Shown: positions 1-5,773 of the stretch, in pieces
How positions within the stretch are numbered: position 1 is the stretch's first letter
Layout of the letters: every line of letters starts with the position of its first letter
NCBI GenBank assembly: GCA_937896495.1
Contig: CALBNQ010000054.1
Location: 1 to 6,757 of the forward strand
Source: an uncultured archaeon
GTDB lineage: Archaea > Thermoproteota > Nitrososphaeria > Nitrososphaerales > Nitrosopumilaceae
Reading direction: 5' to 3'
DNA length: 6,757 nucleotides
Made by a program: the position numbers and the translations under genes
Notes under the pieces: model-generated
What the model saw: only the letters and a program-made list of their open reading frames with translations
Database searches by the model: none
What the model was told of the DNA's origin: nothing

Positions 1-1240
1 ATATAGATTTTACAGAGATGAAAAAATTAAAAAATCAAAATTTTCAGATTTGTATGAAGAAACATGTAATTTTTCTTTTGATATTTATTCAAAAAATATT
101 GAACCCATGGTAAAATATGTTAGAGAAAAATATCCAATTGAAAAATATATTTTCAAAGATTCAAAAGACAATAAAGAAAAATTATTTTCTAAATTAAAAA
201 TAGAGTCAGATATCAAATCCGCAAATATGATTTACAAAGGGTCAACCAAAGCTAAAGCATTAGATATTCTCAGGGGATTGTTACCTGCATCAACATTGAC
301 AAATGTTGGAATTACAGGGAATGGGAGAGCATTTGAATATCTATTAACAGTCCTAGGCTCATCAGAACTTAAAGAAGAGCAAGATTTAGCCTCAAAAATC
401 AAAAAAGAATTGGATACGACAATTAAATCATTTGTTAGAAGATCTGATGACAAATACGGAAAAGCATTTCAAAAATATCTTAAAAATGTTAGAAATAAAT
501 CAAAAGTAATTACTGCAAAAAAAATTAAATCAAATCCGATAAAAGGAGCATTTACAAAACTTGTAGATTTTGAATCAGAAAAAACATCAATTGATAAAAT
601 AATTACAAGTATAATGTATGAACAATCTCCAAGTGTATCTTATCAAAATATTTTACAACAAGTTAAAAAAATATCAAAGCAAGAAAAAATAAAAATTATT
701 AAAGAATTTACAAAACTTCGAACAAATAGACGTCACAGACCATCCAGAGCGTTTGAAAATGTGTATTACACATTTGATTTATGTAACAATTTTGGAATGT
801 TTAGAGATTTTCATCGACACAGAACATTAACACTAGAGAGGCAATTACTTACAACAGATCATGGATATAATATTCCAAATGAAATTAAAATTTTAGGAAT
901 TGAAAAAGATTTCAAAGAATGTATGAGTAAAACCAAAGACACATTTGAAATAATCAGGAAAAAGTTTCCCGAACAAAGTCAATACGTTGTTAATTTTGCA
1001 TATAATTATCCGTATTTTATGAAATTCAATCTAAGAGAAGCATGTCATTTAATTGAATTACGAACTGTGCCACAAGGACATGTAGATTATAGACGAGTGG
1101 CACAACAAATGTTCAAACAAATCAATAAGGTTCATCCCATTCTAAGTGAGATAATGAAATTTGTAGATATGAAAGAATATGATCTTGAACGGTTTGAATC
1201 TGAAAAAAGAACTGAAGAAAAGAGAAAAAAGTTAAAGTAA
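1..1240 (+). CDS. thyX: Tandem ThyX-like (flavin-dependent thymidylate synthase family) protein, 5'-truncated
   Basis: The frame is open to the left edge (first full codon at 2), so the true start lies outside; the TTG at 50 is only the first in-window start-like codon and is preceded by in-frame coding such as YRFYRDEKI. Counting residues from that TTG, two ThyX-like units are visible. The tail of copy 1 is at about 70-125 ([20 protein letters not shown], resembling the ARxxLPxxxxT...N.R core of ThyX). Copy 2 runs from about 232 to 365, with [15 protein letters not shown] around the RHR at 256-258 and [20 protein letters not shown] at 335-352. Canonical ThyX uses FAD and folate to methylate dUMP to dTMP, with a signature RHRxxSxNExSxR. 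Here the signature of copy 2 is degenerate: Leu follows RHR-x7 where Ser is expected. The corresponding signature of copy 1 would lie upstream of the window. Membership in the ThyX superfamily is fairly secure; actual dTMP synthesis is uncertain. The C-terminus is a charged Lys/Glu tail. msrB follows after 12 bases. Confidence 0.82.
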   Translation, partial: YRFYRDEKIKKSKFSDLYEETCNFSFDIYSKNIEPMVKYVREKYPIEKYIFKDSKDNKEKLFSKLKIESDIKSANMIYKGSTKAKALDILRGLLPASTLTNVGITGNGRAFEYLLTVLGSSELKEEQDLASKIKKELDTTIKSFVRRSDDKYGKAFQKYLKNVRNKSKVITAKKIKSNPIKGAFTKLVDFESEKTSIDKIITSIMYEQSPSVSYQNILQQVKKISKQEKIKIIKEFTKLRTNRRHRPSRAFENVYYTFDLCNNFGMFRDFHRHRTLTLERQLLTTDHGYNIPNEIKILGIEKDFKECMSKTKDTFEIIRKKFPEQSQYVVNFAYNYPYFMKFNLREACHLIELRTVPQGHVDYRRVAQQMFKQINKVHPILSEIMKFVDMKEYDLERFESEKRTEEKRKKLK

Positions 1241-1252
1241 AAAAATAAGTTA

Positions 1253-1678
1253 ATGAGTAAATCAATAATTCACATCATGACAGATAAATTAAAAAAATCA
1301 CCAGAAGAGTGGAAAAAAATTTTGACACCAGAACAATTTGAAATTTGTATTAATCACGGCACAGAACCGGCATTTTCAGGAAAATATGAACAAAGTAAAA
1401 TTAAAGGAATTTTCAAATGTGTATGTTGTGGTGAAGAACTATTTTCATCAGATACAAAATTTGACTCAGGTTCAGGTTGGCCTAGTTTCTGGAAACCAAT
1501 TTCAGATGAAAAAATTGAATACATATCAGATTCATCATATGGAATGTTACGCACAGAAGTAAATTGTAACAAATGCGGTTCACATTTGGGTCATGTGTTT
1601 GATGATGGTCCAAAACCTACAAATTCCAGATTTTGCATAAATTCTATTTCACTACAACATGAAAATGATGAAGAATAA
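1253..1678 (+). CDS. msrB: Peptide-methionine (R)-S-oxide reductase MsrB
   Basis: This cytosolic enzyme reduces methionine-R-sulfoxide in oxidised proteins, normally with thioredoxin as reductant. At 141 residues it matches the single-domain family. The N-terminal stretch SPEEWKKILTPEQF (16-29) and GTEPAFSG (36-43) are typical MsrB. Two structural zinc pairs are present: C56/C59 and C105/C108. SGSGWPSFW (72-80) and HLGHVFDDGP (111-120) are family blocks. The catalytic cysteine is C128 in RFCINS. The site that holds the resolving Cys in many MsrBs (SGCGWPSF) is Ser74 here, so recycling must use another Cys (C33 or C58 are spare) or direct reduction. The ATG at 1253 is used; an ATG at 1277 (Met9) would also give a complete domain and is a real alternative. 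No Shine-Dalgarno motif is visible. The gene lies 12 bases after the ThyX-like gene and is possibly cotranscribed with it. Confidence 0.95.
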   Translation: MSKSIIHIMTDKLKKSPEEWKKILTPEQFEICINHGTEPAFSGKYEQSKIKGIFKCVCCGEELFSSDTKFDSGSGWPSFWKPISDEKIEYISDSSYGMLRTEVNCNKCGSHLGHVFDDGPKPTNSRFCINSISLQHENDEE

Positions 1679-1723
1679 CAATAGTAAAGAGCGCATAAAA
1701 AATTTATGAAACAAAATTCAAAA

Positions 1724-1735
1724 ATTATTAATAAA
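1724..1735 (+). promoter_or_regulatory. Candidate archaeal TATA box for the leader-hom-PUA unit
   Basis: The AT-only stretch ATTATTAATAAA resembles an archaeal box A. Its centre near 1730 would place transcription start near 1756, giving a leader of about 15 bases that just includes the GAGG at 1761. A second AT-rich candidate (AATTTATGAA, about 1701-1710) is further upstream. The background is very AT-rich, so this is a positional argument rather than a strong motif. The rest of the gap at 1679-1770 shows no RNA gene or clear hairpin. Confidence 0.33.
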
Positions 1736-1760
1736 CACAACTAATGATAAAAAAAGCTAA

Positions 1761-1764
1761 GAGG
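1761..1764 (+). promoter_or_regulatory. Shine-Dalgarno site of the leader ORF
   Basis: GAGG, complementary to the archaeal 16S rRNA 3' end, sits 6 bases before the ATG at 1771 (9 before the second ATG at 1774). It is the clearest ribosome binding site I see in the window, and it serves the short leader ORF rather than the homoserine dehydrogenase start 45 bases downstream. Confidence 0.5.
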
Positions 1765-1770
1765 AATAAA

Positions 1771-1812
1771 ATGATGGAAAAAAATAGAATACAAGGGATT
1801 GAACAATTTTGA
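1771..1812 (+). CDS. Short leader ORF (13 codons) ahead of homoserine dehydrogenase
   Basis: The reading frame ATG ATG GAA ... TTT TGA encodes MMEKNRIQGIEQF. It has a well-placed GAGG ribosome binding site, and its TGA stop (1810-1812) overlaps the TTG start of homoserine dehydrogenase (1809-1811) as TTGA. This arrangement suits stop-restart coupling: ribosomes loaded on the leader would terminate on top of the weak TTG. The peptide has no run of Thr, Met or Ile that would suggest classical attenuation. An alternative is that it is the true N-terminus of the enzyme, separated from it by a one-base deletion in the T run at 1807-1810 (natural or sequencing error); one extra T would fuse the two frames. 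Chance occurrence of a short ORF is also possible. The sequence shows the ORF, the site and the overlap; translation is inferred. Confidence 0.4.
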   Translation: MMEKNRIQGIEQF

Positions 1813-2819
1813 GGATTATCTTATGTGGATTTGGCGTAGTAGGACAAAGTCTAGTAAAATTATTTGAATCAAGATCAGATGACCTATATTCAAAATATGG
1901 ATTAAAACCAAGAGTTGTAGGTGTTTTTGATAGTAAAGGAAGTGCAGTAGATTCAGCAGGATTAAATCTCAATAAATTAGTGGAAACAAAAAAGAAATTT
2001 GGCACAATTAAAAATTATGCAAGTATACAAAATTCTATGTCAGGAAGTGAAGTATTAAAAAATGTGGAAGCTGATGTGTTAATTGAAACAACTGCAAGTA
2101 ATTACAAGGATGCAGAACCTGGGATGACACATATCATTACAGCTATGAAAAAAGGTATGCATGTAATTTCAGTAAACAAAGGACCATTAGCATTGGCATT
2201 TCCATCATTAATGGAACTTGCCATATACAATCAAGTAATGTTCAAATTTAGTGGAACTGTTGGAGGAGGAACTCCAATTTTAGATTATGCAAAAAATAGT
2301 CTAAGTGGTGAAAGAATAACATCATTTGCAGGGATTCTAAATGGTACAACGAATTATATTTTATCTAACATGTCTACAGGATTATCATTTGAAAGTGCTC
2401 TAAAAGATGCACAAAGTAAAGGGTATGTAGAGGCAGATGAGTCATTGGATTTGGATGGATTAGATGCTGCAGCTAAACTAGTTATTCTTGCAAACTGGAT
2501 CATGGGAATGAAAGTAACACTACCAGATATTGATTGTACAGGGATTAGAAAAGTGTCAACAGATGATATTAAAAAAGCTGAAAAAAATAATTGTTCGATC
2601 AAACTAATTGCATCATGCAACAAAAAACTAGTGGTATCGCCAAAAGAAGTATCAAATGATGATCCATTGTGCGTAAATGGAACATTAAACGCAATTGCAT
2701 TTACATCAGAACATTCAGGAACTCAAACAATCATTGGTAGAGGTGCTGGTGGAACAGAAACGGCAAGTTCTATTTTGAGGGATTTGTTAGACATTAGACA
2801 AGAGATTGGAAAAAATTGA
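1809..2819 (+). CDS. hom: Homoserine dehydrogenase
   Basis: This enzyme catalyses the NAD(P)H-dependent reduction of aspartate semialdehyde to homoserine, the branch point to threonine and methionine. The 336 residues fit the monofunctional form with no aspartokinase fusion and no C-terminal ACT domain. The Rossmann motif is CGFGVVG at 6-12. SVNKGPLA (121-128) carries the conserved Lys124, and GILNGTTNYIL (175-185) is the substrate-domain signature. YVEADESLDLDGLDAAAK (206-223) contains E208, D219 and K223, which correspond to the substrate-binding and catalytic residues known from the yeast enzyme. The GRGAGG loop is at 310-315. The start is TTG: an in-frame TGA at 1800-1802 excludes any upstream start, and the Rossmann strand begins at once. 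The TTG overlaps the stop of the leader ORF (TTGA), and the gene's own TGA overlaps the TTG of the PUA gene in the same way. Lack of an ACT domain suggests no direct allosteric control by amino acids through that route. Confidence 0.95.
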   Translation: MRIILCGFGVVGQSLVKLFESRSDDLYSKYGLKPRVVGVFDSKGSAVDSAGLNLNKLVETKKKFGTIKNYASIQNSMSGSEVLKNVEADVLIETTASNYKDAEPGMTHIITAMKKGMHVISVNKGPLALAFPSLMELAIYNQVMFKFSGTVGGGTPILDYAKNSLSGERITSFAGILNGTTNYILSNMSTGLSFESALKDAQSKGYVEADESLDLDGLDAAAKLVILANWIMGMKVTLPDIDCTGIRKVSTDDIKKAEKNNCSIKLIASCNKKLVVSPKEVSNDDPLCVNGTLNAIAFTSEHSGTQTIIGRGAGGTETASSILRDLLDIRQEIGKN

Positions 2820-3292
2820 AATCAAATTTAATTACCAAAAGTGAAACAAATGCTTTATTAAAAATAATTTCAGAGCAATGGGGAATTGAGTTTCCAAAGA
2901 TGAAGAATCTAAAGGTTCATCAAATTTCAGATGATGCCCAGATTATAACAGGTGGAGGATTTAAAATATTAAAAGTGGGTCAAGATTATTTGCCATTTTT
3001 ATCAGAAACAGAAATTCTAAAAAAATTTCCAAATATTATGGTGGATATGGGGGCAGTAAAATTCATGTGTAAAGGAGCCAATGCAATGAGACCAGGAATT
3101 AAAAAATATACAAAATTTGAAAAAAATCAAATTGTATGTATTATTGAGGAATCACAACAGAAATTTTTGGCAGTAGGGAAAGCAATGATGTCTAGTTCAG
3201 AATTAGAAAATACAAGTAAAGGGGAAGTTATAAAAAATTTACATTATATTTCAGATAATTTTTGGGAAACTGGAAAAACAATATACGATTAA
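2816..3292 (+). CDS. PUA-domain protein of the MCT-1/Tma20 type
   Basis: The 158 residues comprise an N-terminal pre-PUA region (about 1-70) and a PUA RNA-binding domain (about 73-150). VDMGAVKFMCKGANAMRPGI (76-95) and the later block NLHYISDNFWE (141-151) match the pattern of eukaryotic MCT-1/Tma20 and the eIF2D N-terminal region. Those proteins bind the small ribosomal subunit and act in 40S recycling and reinitiation; the archaeal role is not settled, so translation-linked RNA binding is the safe call. The TTG start at 2816 overlaps the TGA of homoserine dehydrogenase by 4 bases, and no upstream ATG is possible without entering that gene in another frame. The next ATG (Met29) would cut into the pre-PUA region. 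The GG about 7 bases before the TTG is only a weak ribosome site. The gene is cotranscribed with hom by position and converges on psmB, whose stop is 6 bases away. Confidence 0.88.
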   Translation: MKSNLITKSETNALLKIISEQWGIEFPKMKNLKVHQISDDAQIITGGGFKILKVGQDYLPFLSETEILKKFPNIMVDMGAVKFMCKGANAMRPGIKKYTKFEKNQIVCIIEESQQKFLAVGKAMMSSSELENTSKGEVIKNLHYISDNFWETGKTIYD

Positions 3293-3298
3293 TTAGAA

Positions 3299-3895
3299 TT
3301 ATTTAATTTCTTCAGTGAATTCTTCAGTGCCGTCACTGGTGATTACAAGTATATCTAAACCATCACCACTTGCAGAATCCCTTAATGCAGCTGAACGTAC
3401 TGCACGTTTTGCTAAATCAATAGCTTCATCTTTACTCATATTTGGTTTGAATTGAGGATCTAACACACCTAATGCCATCTCGGCACCAGTTCCTACTGCA
3501 GCATATTCATCAGGCAATACAGAACCTAAAGGATCAAGAGTATACATGATGGGTTTGTCAACTACGCCTCCAACAATTACTTGAGTCAATAATGGGAAAT
3601 ATCGTCTCTCATACATCATATTGGACATCATTTTTGCAACAGTGTTAGGAGGAACGTCTCTTTTTAATTCCATTTTTCTTATTTTAGCAAGAGCAGAAAT
3701 TTGTAATGATAAAATTTGCATGTCAGCCACAAGTCCAGCACAAGTTGCACCAACTTTTGGAGTAATAGGGAATGTTTTCTTTGTAGATTTACTTACAAGA
3801 AAATTACCAAATGCGATCCTTTTTTCACTGGCAAAAACTACACCACCATCAAAAGTAATTCCAACAGCAGTTGCTCCTGGCATATACATTGACAT
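3299..3895 (-). CDS. psmB: 20S proteasome beta subunit, probably non-catalytic (Ala at mature position 1)
   Basis: The whole 198-residue chain aligns by eye with archaeal beta subunits and needs no gaps at the active-site positions. The catalytic Thr1 of active subunits (G-TTTVGI) is Ala8 here (G-ATAVGI). Other active-site positions are retained at an offset of 7: Glu24 for Asp/Glu17, Lys40 for Lys33, Thr136 for Ser129, Asp173 for Asp166 and Ser176 for Ser169 (RDSASG). The N-terminus is only 7 residues ahead of position 1, so there is little or no propeptide. The ATA pattern is that of the crenarchaeal PsmB1 type, which forms mixed rings with an active beta subunit coded elsewhere. A less likely reading is cleavage before Thr9, giving a TAVG end shifted by one residue. 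Of the Met codons at 1, 3 and 5, the first is chosen because a TATA-like box lies about 25 bases upstream, suiting a leaderless mRNA. Short T runs on the transcript strand inside the PUA gene (near 3274-3278) may end the message. Confidence 0.94.
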   Translation of the reverse strand: MSMYMPGATAVGITFDGGVVFASEKRIAFGNFLVSKSTKKTFPITPKVGATCAGLVADMQILSLQISALAKIRKMELKRDVPPNTVAKMMSNMMYERRYFPLLTQVIVGGVVDKPIMYTLDPLGSVLPDEYAAVGTGAEMALGVLDPQFKPNMSKDEAIDLAKRAVRSAALRDSASGDGLDILVITSDGTEEFTEEIK

Positions 3896-3913
3896 ATTTC
3901 AAATAATTTTGCA

Positions 3914-3926
3914 GCATAATAAAGGG
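3914..3926 (-). promoter_or_regulatory. TATA-like promoter element of psmB in a 53-base divergent gap
   Basis: Read on the minus strand the element is CCCTTTATTATGC, with the AT core TTTATTATG centred near 3920. That is about 25 bases before the psmB ATG, the spacing expected between an archaeal TATA box and the transcription start, so the mRNA is probably leaderless. The same AT block is about 29 bases from the doxX ATG at 3949 on the other strand (TAATAAAG), so it may serve both directions or lie between two poorly defined promoters. No ribosome binding site is seen for either gene. Confidence 0.42.
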
Positions 3927-3948
3927 TTTTCTGCATAAGATTGAAAAA

Positions 3949-4419
3949 ATGTGCATAAAACAAGACAAGATAGTTATACAAAAAAAATCAAAATTGGTCG
4001 TGGCTTCACCTGAGATCAAAAGTGGAAAAATTGTAGATGTGTCATTTTTAGGACTTAGAGTTTCAATAGGAGTGATCTTTATCCTTCATGGATTTAGTAA
4101 ATTAGGAAATGAGGGATTCATCGGATGGATCTCATCAATGGGAATTCCTGCAGAATTAGGTCTAGTCATTGCTTTAGCAGAAATTTTTCCAGGAATTTTG
4201 CTTATCATAGGAATTTTAAACAGAATTTCAGCATCAATAATTTCAATAATTATGCTAGGGGCAATATTTCATGTAAAAGGTGCAAAGAGTATAACAGGGG
4301 AGGGAGGCATTGAATTTGATTTGATATTACTTGCAACATCACTAGTAATCATAGTTGCAGGACCAGGAAGAATATCAATATCCCAAATCGCAAAAAAAAT
4401 CCCCAGGATACTTCATTGA
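3949..4419 (+). CDS. DoxX-family integral membrane protein
   Basis: The 156-residue protein has four predicted membrane helices at about 33-50, 66-90, 94-109 and 121-138, after a basic, soluble N-terminal segment of about 30 residues. LRVSIGVIFILHGFSKL (36-52) is the characteristic first helix of DoxX proteins (LGLRxxxGxxFxxHGxxKL). GIPAELG...ALAEIFPGILLIIG (65-88) and FHVKGAKS (107-114) are also family-like. DoxX was named after a subunit of the thiosulfate:quinone oxidoreductase of Acidianus, and related bacterial proteins have been tied to oxidative stress. Most members have no known substrate, and none should be assigned here. The ATG at 3949 is the first start in frame (stop at 3904), but the domain itself begins near residue 31, where GTG codons (residues 18 and 31) are possible later starts. 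The gene is divergent from psmB and overlaps the M20 gene tail to tail by 7 bases. Confidence 0.85.
   Translation: MCIKQDKIVIQKKSKLVVASPEIKSGKIVDVSFLGLRVSIGVIFILHGFSKLGNEGFIGWISSMGIPAELGLVIALAEIFPGILLIIGILNRISASIISIIMLGAIFHVKGAKSITGEGGIEFDLILLATSLVIIVAGPGRISISQIAKKIPRILH
4392..4409 (-). terminator. Candidate oligo-T terminator of the nnrD-M20 operon, inside doxX
   Basis: On the minus strand, 3 bases after the M20 stop, the sequence reads ATCCTGGGGATTTTTTTT: a 4-bp inverted repeat (ATCC/GGAT, 3-base loop) running into eight T. Archaeal RNA polymerase stops at oligo-T tracts, and a long stem is not needed. The site lies within codons of the last ten residues of the DoxX protein, so it doubles as coding sequence (A148-K149-K150-I151). 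Confidence 0.42.
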
Positions 4420-5768
4420 GATTTAGAGAAATTTTCAACAATCAAACAAATACATTTTGTGGTTTTCTTTAACAAATCAATTCGAGCAAATTCATTTGGA
4501 GAATGGATTCTTGAAAACATGTATGTACTTCCAACAGATATGCAAGGTGCATTTAGAATTTCCATAAAAGGATGCATTGGTCCGGTTCCAGCATTTGATA
4601 CATTAAGAATAGATTTACCAAATGCTTTGTCTGCAGCATTTTTTACATCATGCACAAAAGAATCAGAAGTATTTGTTCGTGCAGCCGCCTCTCCATGAAA
4701 TATCTTTATAGAAATATCTCCAAATCCTTTAGATTTTAGATGTTTTTTTAACAACATTATTTGTTTTTTAGGATTCATTTTAGGGATTAATCTAAAATCA
4801 ATTTTTACAAGTGCCTGTCCAGGAAGAACCGTTTTTGCACCTTCACCAATATAACCAGAAATAAAGCCAGCAATATTACAAGTTGCACCGCCAACAAGAG
4901 CTTTTTTTGCATCTAATCCTTTTTTGTTTCCTAAAAATGATTTTACACCAAATTCTTTTTTGAAAGCATTTTGATCAAAGGGTTCTTTAGAAATTATTTC
5001 CAAGTCTTTTTTTGAAAATGGTATTACATCATCATACCAATTTTTGATGAGAATTTTCCCATCAGAATTTCTAAGGGAATGAATTGCCTCAATTAATCTC
5101 CATGCAGGGTTTTTAATTAAAACTGCCAAACTAGAATGGGCATCTCTAATAGATTCTTTAACGGATAGTTCAACAAATAACAAACCTTTCATTCCAAGAC
5201 CGATTATAGGTCTGTTTTGAGCATCAACGTATCCAAATTCCCAAATTACACCATCACAAGAAAATTTCTTTTTGTATTTTTTTAAATAATCCTCAATGTG
5301 TGCACTACCTGTTTCTTCCTCACCTTCAATTACAAATTTGATGTTGCACGGAACATCACCAGTCGTTTTCAAACATGCCTCAACTGCTTTAATTCGAGTA
5401 ATTAATTCGCCTTTATCATCAGTTGCACCCCTTCCAAAAATTTTGTTTCCTTTTCTAATTCCATCAAAAGGAGGATATTCCCACAAATCAAATGGTTCAG
5501 CAGGTTGTACATCATAATGATTATAAAACAACAAAGTTTTTTTTGGATTTTTTTTGGATTTTATTTCTCCGTAAACAATCGGTGCCACTCCTTTTTTTAA
5601 TCTAAGAAGTTCTGATTTTATTCCAGAATTTTTTAATAATTTTTGAACTAATTTTGCACATTCTTCAATTCCTTCATTTTTTGCAGAAACACTAGGTTGT
5701 CTAATCAAAGTTTGTAAATCAATGATTAATTCATTCATGTTAGAATCTACATATTTTAGCGGATTCAT
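4413..5768 (-). CDS. M20-family metallopeptidase (dipeptidase-like)
   Basis: This is a dinuclear zinc amidohydrolase of the M20/M25/M40 group, 451 residues, the usual length. The metal and catalytic set is complete: H84 and D86 in NHYDVQP, D117 in GRGATDDKG, catalytic E151 and ligand E152 in EGEEETGS, E177 in WEFG as the ligand that is Asp or Glu across the family, and H422 in SRIHSPNE near the C-terminus. A lid/dimerisation domain is inserted at about 190-310 with the conserved DAHSS motif (H211 at 209-213). The overall pattern is nearest the carnosinase/CNDP-like dipeptidases, acting on short peptides in the cytosol; no signal peptide is seen, and exact substrate cannot be read from sequence. 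Related deacylases and succinyl-diaminopimelate desuccinylases share the fold and are the main alternatives. The ATG at 5768 is 5 bases after the nnrD stop, with no ribosome site, so it is the second gene of an operon. Its 3' end overlaps doxX. Confidence 0.92.
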   Translation of the reverse strand: MNPLKYVDSNMNELIIDLQTLIRQPSVSAKNEGIEECAKLVQKLLKNSGIKSELLRLKKGVAPIVYGEIKSKKNPKKTLLFYNHYDVQPAEPFDLWEYPPFDGIRKGNKIFGRGATDDKGELITRIKAVEACLKTTGDVPCNIKFVIEGEEETGSAHIEDYLKKYKKKFSCDGVIWEFGYVDAQNRPIIGLGMKGLLFVELSVKESIRDAHSSLAVLIKNPAWRLIEAIHSLRNSDGKILIKNWYDDVIPFSKKDLEIISKEPFDQNAFKKEFGVKSFLGNKKGLDAKKALVGGATCNIAGFISGYIGEGAKTVLPGQALVKIDFRLIPKMNPKKQIMLLKKHLKSKGFGDISIKIFHGEAAARTNTSDSFVHDVKNAADKAFGKSILNVSNAGTGPMHPFMEILNAPCISVGSTYMFSRIHSPNEFARIDLLKKTTKCICLIVENFSKSQ

Positions 5769-5773
5769 GCTAC

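Noticed and set aside
232..453. Minus-strand ORF of 73 codons inside the ThyX-like gene
   Set aside because: Antisense to recognisable ThyX-like coding sequence, with no ribosome site and no family features.
1679..1770. Possible small RNA, riboswitch or tRNA between msrB and the leader ORF
   Set aside because: The stretch is nearly all A and T, with no stem of useful length and no conserved riboswitch or tRNA element visible.
3621..3938. 105-codon plus-strand ORF opposite psmB
   Set aside because: It lies antisense to a clearly conserved proteasome gene, matches no family I know, and its end runs through the divergent promoter gap. It is a frame shadow.
4459..4698. Plus-strand ORF of 79 codons opposite the 3' part of the M20 gene
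   Set aside because: It mirrors the conserved C-terminal M20 region containing the His ligand, so constraint on the minus strand explains the open frame.
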